DNA of 32,558 nucleotides. Source: Deltaproteobacteria bacterium. GTDB taxonomy: Bacteria; Bdellovibrionota_C; UBA2361; JAGFJO01. This document shows positions 32,470 through 32,558 of this stretch, piece by piece; the first letter of the stretch is position 1, and each line of letters starts with the position of its first letter. The stretch is from contig JAGFJO010000146.1 of the NCBI GenBank assembly GCA_024102635.1, positions 1 through 32,558 on the forward strand, read 5' to 3'. The notes beneath the pieces were generated by a model. That model had not been told where the DNA came from. It worked only from the letters and a program-made list of their open reading frames with translations, and made no database searches. Both the position numbers and the translations under genes were made by a program.

Positions 32470-32558
32470 ATGACAGCACAAATGGGTGATCGGGAACTGG
32501 TTAGACGGTTGGTTAAAAACGGTGATGATGCCTCATTCTGCGAGCTAGTCGCTCGCTA
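32470..32558 (+). CDS. ECF-type RNA polymerase sigma factor, N-terminal fragment (cut by window edge)
   Basis: From ATG 32470, preceded by GGAGAG, 29 codons are visible before the window ends. The peptide MTAQMGDRELVRRLVKNGDD continues ASFCELVAR, the typical start of region 2.1 of ECF sigma-70 factors (D..LV.R...GD..AF.ELV.R). The rest of the gene lies outside the window, so no target or anti-sigma partner can be named. It diverges from yggX, which protects against oxidative damage. Confidence 0.6.
   Translation, partial: MTAQMGDRELVRRLVKNGDDASFCELVAR

Noticed and set aside
1..32558. Mobile element, CRISPR or RNA gene search
   Set aside because: No transposase, integrase, tRNA-like cloverleaf, regularly spaced repeat array or rRNA segment was seen on either strand.

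Overview
The window (about 50% GC by eye) comes from a motile, flagellated Gram-negative bacterium. The evidence is lipoproteins with lipoboxes, an envelope-spanning type IV secretion core, a complete chemotaxis set, FliS, a heptosyltransferase-family enzyme and YggX. The gene mix (CheX phosphatases, cytoplasmic PAS-MCP, flagellar glycosylation-type enzymes, B12-binding regulator) resembles deltaproteobacterial or Bdellovibrionota-like lineages, but I cannot place it more precisely. No tRNA, rRNA, CRISPR array, transposase or integrase was seen.

Layout: (1) 1-2063, minus strand: the 5' part of a fused membrane/spermidine synthase-like gene and a secreted trypsin-like protease. (2) 2064-12898, plus strand: a compact operon for a type IV secretion core whose order (TraL/VirB3-like, TraE/VirB8-like, TraK/VirB9-like, TraB/VirB10-like, TraV-like, TraC/VirB4) follows the F-type plasmids. 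It also carries extra lipoproteins, a bitopic protein, a PH-domain membrane protein, an SH3/coiled-coil protein and an M23 peptidase. No relaxase, coupling protein, pilin, TraG, TraU or TraN is present in the window. (3) 12864-20780, minus strand: a chemosensory cluster read as cheA, cheW, globin-PAS-PAS-MCP, then after a terminator cheY-like, cheB, cheR and a CheX/CheC-type phosphatase. (4) 21146-23583, plus strand: a two-gene unit of a B12-binding/XRE regulator and an ABC1/UbiB-like kinase, followed by a convergent four-helix membrane protein. (5) 24099-25077: divergent cheY and cheX. (6) 25153-30873, minus strand: a flagellar/glycosylation block with an unknown protein, a GT9 enzyme, a 930-950 residue methyltransferase/Maf-like/glycosyltransferase fusion, and fliS. 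(7) 31082-32558: proC with yggX (minus), and the start of an ECF sigma factor gene (plus).

The chemotaxis genes form a coherent circuit: a soluble haem-globin receptor, CheW, CheA, CheB/CheR adaptation, two receiver proteins and two CheX-family phosphatases. FliS and the adjoining glycosylation-type enzymes suggest flagellin maturation.

The most notable observations are: a T/A homopolymer plus an internal ribosome-binding site that can split the globin from its receptor; the T4SS core lacking DNA-mobility genes; the B12-binding/XRE regulator that has lost the photosensor signature and is paired with an ABC1 kinase; and the three-part glycosylation-type fusion protein.
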